Source: a virus. Taken from it: DNA of 38,530 nt. A model generated the notes under the pieces. It was given only the letters and a program-made list of their open reading frames with translations, had not been told where the DNA came from and did not search any database. Positions 34,515 to 38,530 of the stretch are shown here, piece after piece. The translations under genes were made by a program, and so were the position numbers. The stretch is from positions 1 through 38,530 of IMG/VR virus record IMGVR_UViG_3300037258_000309. The stretch is one strand, 5' to 3'. The first letter of the stretch is position 1, and each line of letters begins with the position of its first letter.

Positions 34515-36606
34515 TAGACTTCTCCTTCATTGGTTTTTCCTCAGCTTTGTTTTGGGATTGTATAATATCACTCGCTTTATGTTGATCGCCCTGCACTCTA
34601 TCCAAATGTTTGTGGATTGAACCATCAACTGCTTTCTCTTTCTCAACAGCAATCTTTGCTAAATCAACTTGTCTGTCTTGCTGAGCACCTACAAAGTCCA
34701 TCGTGTTTTTAATACTCTCTTGTTTTAATCGTGCTGCATCCATCTGCATTTGACCCTGATGCTGTTGGTTACGCATTGCTAAGTCCTGCATCTTTAAAGT
34801 GAGAGGATTAGGTTGTTGCTGACCCGATGCTTCTTGCTGCTGTTGCTTTTGGAGCATTTCTTGCGCCAATTGTTTTAACTGATCTGATCCTCTGAACTCT
34901 AGGTTATCGATCAATATCGGCAATCCAGTAGTATTAATCAGTTGCGCAAAAGACTGGAATTGTTGCGACAACATACCCATTTGCATTACTGCTCGGTTTT
35001 TTTGTACCTCGAAATTCATGCCCGCTTCGACTTCCACATTTAAACTATGGGGTGAATAATTCATCTGTGGAGTTTTACCACCACCAAATCCATTAATAGG
35101 CACATGAGTGGTATTACGCATCTTATCAAGAATTGGAATGGTTCTTGGCGTTGTATAAACCTTGGGAAATAAATCAATATAGATTTTGGCTACCTGATTC
35201 CATGCCAACATAAAATTAACAATATAAGGCATTCCAGTAGAGTTAGATTGCGTCATAGCTTCAATGATTGCCGCCCCACTAATATCGTTATCATTAACGC
35301 CTAATTGCGTATTAAATGAGCCTAAGATGTTCTGCATGACCTGATCAGATTGCATAAAAGTTGCTAATACTTCTGGAGGCATCCCAGGCCGCTGTACAGG
35401 TTGAGGAGGTGGTATGGGTGTCAATCCATCTTCTTGAAAGGCGTTATAAATCAAGTTGCTTGGCTTTTGGATATTTGTGTATGCATCCGTATATTGTTCG
35501 GGTATCCCTTCGAGAGGCGCAATCCACTTTTGCTGCACCATTCCTTCCAATTCATTAGCCAATGTCTGTCCAGCAATATTCTTAAGCTTTTGGGTATCCA
35601 TCGCATGATAGTGATAAGGTCGAGTCATTTGTTTCATATCTGAAGATTCACCATCTTCACGAATATGCTGACTGTTACCATCGGTAAAAATAAGTGGTAA
35701 ATATGTCCAATTAGTATCGTTATAAGTCAATATTTGCGTATTAGTGAATTCATAACGGCAAATAGTGGTGATCTTTGTTTTACGACGGGAAATGATTTTA
35801 GGCTCTTGTTCGATACGACTCATGGCCCATTCTTTCTTAGCTTTGTTATAGTCTGATTCCAACATGGAAACATTATTTGCAAGATAGACTAAGTTTTTAC
35901 TGGAAGTTACTTTGTGATAAAAGATACAAACTAATATAATTTTTGTATCCGCTAATTGATAAGCCCACTGGTAATCACCAATCGTTGTCATATTTCCTGA
36001 CGGAACCGCACCATTTGGGTATCGTTCTTTGTAAGAATCTTCAGTTAGCGGCACCATCTCAAAACAGAATTCACCATCACATTTTGTCACTTCTTGTGCA
36101 GTTGGATCAAACCCACATAAGGTCGGATCAAACTTACGCTCAATCACAATTCTCTGGTTAAATGTATAAGGCGATTCATAATCTGGAGAGACTTGCAGAA
36201 CACCATATCCCCCGCTTAACTGATCAGAATAAACATTATATTCCGTACCTGCTTTACGAGTTTGATACATTTCATGGAGCAAATGCCCTTCTAATATTTC
36301 TGCCGCCTGCGGGTCAACATATCCACTATCGGGTGACTGACTCACCGTGAATGATGGCTCCTGCTTTGAAAACTCACCACGTAGCCGTGAGATGTACGAT
36401 TCAATGGTATTAAACTCAAACGCAGGCTTTTGGATCGTTGCTAAATCCTCGCGCATTTCTTGATTTAAGGTAGTTTTAAATACGAACTTTCTATAAGTAT
36501 GCCAGCGCTCAATGTTAGCTTGAAACCACTGACGCCATGATTTCGTTTTAGCGATAAGCTCTGAGAGAGTGTGTGGGTACTTTAAGTCTTGTGTTTCCAG
36601 TGCCAT
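34504..36606 (-). CDS. Portal protein, P22 gp1-like (700 aa)
   Basis: The 700-residue size is that of P22 portal (725). Family features include an N-terminal helical part (TKSWRQWFQANIERWHTYRK), FNTIESYISRLRGEFSKQEP and GYGVLQVSPDYESPYTFNQR, and a Gln-rich C-terminal helical barrel (EMLQKQQQQEASGQQQPNP). The dodecameric ring is the DNA entrance and the site of terminase and gp4 binding. AAGGA selects ATG 36606 (MALETQDLKY) although the frame opens at 36651. It overlaps the end of the large terminase gene by 59 bases. Confidence 0.9.
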   Translation of the reverse strand: MALETQDLKYPHTLSELIAKTKSWRQWFQANIERWHTYRKFVFKTTLNQEMREDLATIQKPAFEFNTIESYISRLRGEFSKQEPSFTVSQSPDSGYVDPQAAEILEGHLLHEMYQTRKAGTEYNVYSDQLSGGYGVLQVSPDYESPYTFNQRIVIERKFDPTLCGFDPTAQEVTKCDGEFCFEMVPLTEDSYKERYPNGAVPSGNMTTIGDYQWAYQLADTKIILVCIFYHKVTSSKNLVYLANNVSMLESDYNKAKKEWAMSRIEQEPKIISRRKTKITTICRYEFTNTQILTYNDTNWTYLPLIFTDGNSQHIREDGESSDMKQMTRPYHYHAMDTQKLKNIAGQTLANELEGMVQQKWIAPLEGIPEQYTDAYTNIQKPSNLIYNAFQEDGLTPIPPPQPVQRPGMPPEVLATFMQSDQVMQNILGSFNTQLGVNDNDISGAAIIEAMTQSNSTGMPYIVNFMLAWNQVAKIYIDLFPKVYTTPRTIPILDKMRNTTHVPINGFGGGKTPQMNYSPHSLNVEVEAGMNFEVQKNRAVMQMGMLSQQFQSFAQLINTTGLPILIDNLEFRGSDQLKQLAQEMLQKQQQQEASGQQQPNPLTLKMQDLAMRNQQHQGQMQMDAARLKQESIKNTMDFVGAQQDRQVDLAKIAVEKEKAVDGSIHKHLDRVQGDQHKASDIIQSQNKAEEKPMKEKSSES

Positions 36607-38146
36607 AGAGACGTTTCCTTGCATTACTATCACGTTGATAATTTGATGCAATCGTCGTAATTATTTTGTCTGTTCTGGCTTTAGTCTTGGTCATGTAAGG
36701 GATAACTTTATCTATAAATGCAAGCTTGACCGCATCGGCAAACGTGTCGGCGATATCGTCATAACGATGCGATTGGTTAGCAGTGATTTTAGACATGTGA
36801 TTAAGTACAAGATCGTGGTGTTTTGCATTTCTAGTTATTGATACAAGGCGAGATGCTAACGCCGGTTGCGCATCTAAAAAGCGCTCAGTTTTATTGCCTG
36901 AGCTTCTATTGCGCTCAGTCTCTCTAATTTGAAGGCCACGCAGCTTATCTTTAATGACCGACACTAAGGTGACGCCAGTAGATTTCTTCTCAATAGCTGC
37001 GATCTGTGGCTGTTTGGGATAGCGTAAACAAGCGTAGTAAAAGTTAGTAAACTCTTGTTCTAAATCTTTAGGCTCGACCCAAAGTTCCCAACAATCTATC
37101 CAATGCAAACCAATGCTTTCGGTGTTCATCCCATCTTCAGAGATGTTATAGATACCCCAGAAGCTAAATACCGTGGCGTCGTTATAAGACTTTTCAGTTT
37201 CGGCAGTATCAGCCGTGATAAATGTTGCTAACATTTCTGGGTCTTGGTCTAAACGAACAAACCATTCAGGCTTATACAATGCACCACCTGCAGGGATTGC
37301 GTTTTGTTGCATTTGAGCAGCAAATACATACGGCATTTTTTCTTTCATTAATAGCAACTGCTCAACCGTATGTTTGTGCGGGCACAATGCGTTCCCAGCA
37401 GCATCTAATGCATCAAGTACACGAAATTCCCACGGTCTGCCGTCATAGTGATCGCGTAGATGACGTGATAAATCATCTTCATGTGTTACCTGCGCTATGT
37501 AAAAGAATGGCGTGGCGGGATCATTACGGCGGCTAAATAAGGTGTTTAGATACCAGTCATTAGTTGTTGCTCTAATTTTTTCGCTTGTCGCATCAGCTGG
37601 TTTAATAGAGTCGTCGATAATTGCGCAACCACCAAAACGTGTGGCGCCTTGAATTCCTGCTCCACGCCCTGTAATTGTTCCCCCAATACCTGCAGCGTAG
37701 ACAGAACCTCCCTGAGTAGTTTCAAAATTATCCTTTGCCTTTGTCTCGTTAGATATGCGTGCATCGAAAAGCTCCTGGTATTCAGGTAAGGTCATGATCT
37801 TTCTGACAGTGTGCGTATGAAACGCTGCCAATTCTTGTGAATATGAAACATAGATGAAGTTACAATCTGGATAACGAGCCATAGCCCATGCAATGAAATG
37901 TATGCACATTTCAGACTTGCCATAACGTGGCGGACATAGAATACCGATATCACTCACCCTATGATAGAAAGCGTCTGTGAGTGTGTTTGCAATGGTTATA
38001 TAGTGAGATTCACGCCCGATTGGTTGTGATGTAATCCAGTCGCGCCGAGTGCGCAATTTATAAAAAACGCGCGTAAATAAATAGAAGGATGATAATAACT
38101 CAACCCTGAATTTATCGTCACGCGCGAATTCGTGACTTATACTCAA
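36548..38146 (-). CDS. terL: Terminase large subunit
   Basis: This 532-residue packaging motor has an ATPase domain with Walker A-type PPRYGKSE (res 72-79) and Walker B CAIIDD (174-179), and a C-terminal RNase H-fold nuclease with FITADT (Asp313), AAIEKKSTG (Glu386) and RYDDIADTFADA (Asp463/464, Asp467). It belongs to the Terminase_6 / TIGR01630-like group. The start is TTG 38146, with AGAGGTA 6 bases upstream inside the end of the preceding gene. It cuts concatemeric DNA and translocates it into the prohead through the portal encoded next. Confidence 0.92.
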   Translation of the reverse strand: MSISHEFARDDKFRVELLSSFYLFTRVFYKLRTRRDWITSQPIGRESHYITIANTLTDAFYHRVSDIGILCPPRYGKSEMCIHFIAWAMARYPDCNFIYVSYSQELAAFHTHTVRKIMTLPEYQELFDARISNETKAKDNFETTQGGSVYAAGIGGTITGRGAGIQGATRFGGCAIIDDSIKPADATSEKIRATTNDWYLNTLFSRRNDPATPFFYIAQVTHEDDLSRHLRDHYDGRPWEFRVLDALDAAGNALCPHKHTVEQLLLMKEKMPYVFAAQMQQNAIPAGGALYKPEWFVRLDQDPEMLATFITADTAETEKSYNDATVFSFWGIYNISEDGMNTESIGLHWIDCWELWVEPKDLEQEFTNFYYACLRYPKQPQIAAIEKKSTGVTLVSVIKDKLRGLQIRETERNRSSGNKTERFLDAQPALASRLVSITRNAKHHDLVLNHMSKITANQSHRYDDIADTFADAVKLAFIDKVIPYMTKTKARTDKIITTIASNYQRDSNARKRLYGTGNTRLKVPTHSLRAYR

Positions 38147-38155
38147 TAAATACCT

Positions 38156-38275
38156 CTAGCGTTTGCGGCCTTTCATACCTTTTTTGCCGTCCGCCATTTT
38201 CTCTTTCATCATGTCTTTTTTCTTAGACTTCATCATCTTCATCATTGCTTTACCCTTACCCATTTTGCCGTCCAT
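38156..38275 (-). CDS. Tiny Lys/Met-rich protein (39 aa)
   Basis: The 39 residues (MDGKMGKGKAMMKMMKSKKK, then DMMKEKMADGKKGMKGRKR) consist of over one third lysine and about one quarter methionine. The start overlaps the preceding stop (TAATG), and the large terminase ribosome-binding site lies across its own stop. Such composition suggests nucleic-acid binding. Together with its neighbour it separates the two terminase genes. No family recognised. Confidence 0.6.
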   Translation of the reverse strand: MDGKMGKGKAMMKMMKSKKKDMMKEKMADGKKGMKGRKR

Positions 38276-38421
38276 TATTTCTTTCCTTTTGGTTTGCCAG
38301 ATTTAGGCATTTTGCCGGAAGTTACGGCTGGGCCATCCTCATAGAAATTTGAATTACCAATGTCACGTGTAGCAATTGAACGTTTACCTACACTTGATTT
38401 ACCTTTTGCCATCTTTTTCAC
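38275..38421 (-). CDS. Small basic protein spanning the circle junction (48 aa)
   Basis: The protein contains AKGKSSVGKRSIATRDIGNS and ends KMPKSGKPKGKK, so it is basic at both ends. GGAG (38433-38430) fits GTG 38421 with 8-base spacing; ATG 38412 (45 residues) and ATG 38427 are alternatives. On the circle the gene crosses the joint, its first codons being repeated at positions 1-18. It follows the small terminase gene directly. Function unknown; composition suggests DNA contact. Confidence 0.6.
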   Translation of the reverse strand: MKKMAKGKSSVGKRSIATRDIGNSNFYEDGPAVTSGKMPKSGKPKGKK

Positions 38422-38530
38422 AATCATTTCTCCGAGCTTGAAAGTTAGTAAAAAACTACCAGTGGAATATAGCGCAGAATAAACGATCTGTTAATTGGAA
38501 TCTTCTCGTGACCTACAATCGGAGATCAAG
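38404..38530. repeat. Right copy of 127-bp terminal repeat
   Basis: Identical to 1-127; see the left copy. For gene coordinates on the circular unit, positions 38404-38530 should be read as 1-127. Confidence 0.9.

Overview
The window is one complete genome unit of a short-tailed (podovirus-type) dsDNA bacteriophage. Its last 127 bases repeat its first 127, so the sequence closes into a circle of 38,403 bp. The head and tail-hub genes follow the P22 order: small terminase, large terminase, portal, scaffold, coat, gp4-like tail accessory factor, gp10-like hub protein, then three ejection-type proteins. DNA is AT-rich and Shine-Dalgarno sites are strong. A proteobacterial (probably gammaproteobacterial) host is an inference from the P22-like and lambda-like gene content. 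No tRNA, CRISPR array, insertion sequence or integrase was recognised.

Layout. (1) A leftward late region starts near 1.12 kb and runs through position 1 and the circle junction. It carries small basic proteins, both terminase subunits, portal, scaffold, coat, tail hub, ejection proteins, fibres, a holin candidate and a T4-type lysozyme (ends at 18.39 kb). (2) A rightward block of small unknown genes (1.27-5.12 kb) has two promoters that share a 17-bp palindrome between -35 and -10; it is interrupted by two leftward overlapping genes at 2.5-2.96 kb. (3) A lambda-like immunity and replication region (5.1-8.0 kb) has two divergent Cro-sized helix-turn-helix proteins. The leftward arm continues with a CII-type regulator, an O-like initiator carrying 11-bp iterons, and a P-like helicase-loader candidate. 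(4) A long rightward operon (8.0-18.3 kb), comparable to the lambda PL operon, carries an exonuclease plus putative annealing protein and about 35 mostly unrecognised small proteins, many with Cys pairs, helix-turn-helix motifs or single membrane segments.

How it fits together. Repressor-type palindromes (TAAAC-N5-GTTTA core) sit in the promoters of both early arms. Two more copies lie at 33.88-33.95 kb, inside the late region, next to an isolated rightward 59-codon gene and a leftward terminator that separates the packaging genes from scaffold and coat. This suggests a third, operator-controlled locus in the middle of the head genes. Together with the iteron origin and the second operator class, these regulatory features are the most interesting parts of the window. 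Functions of most accessory genes cannot be assigned from sequence alone.
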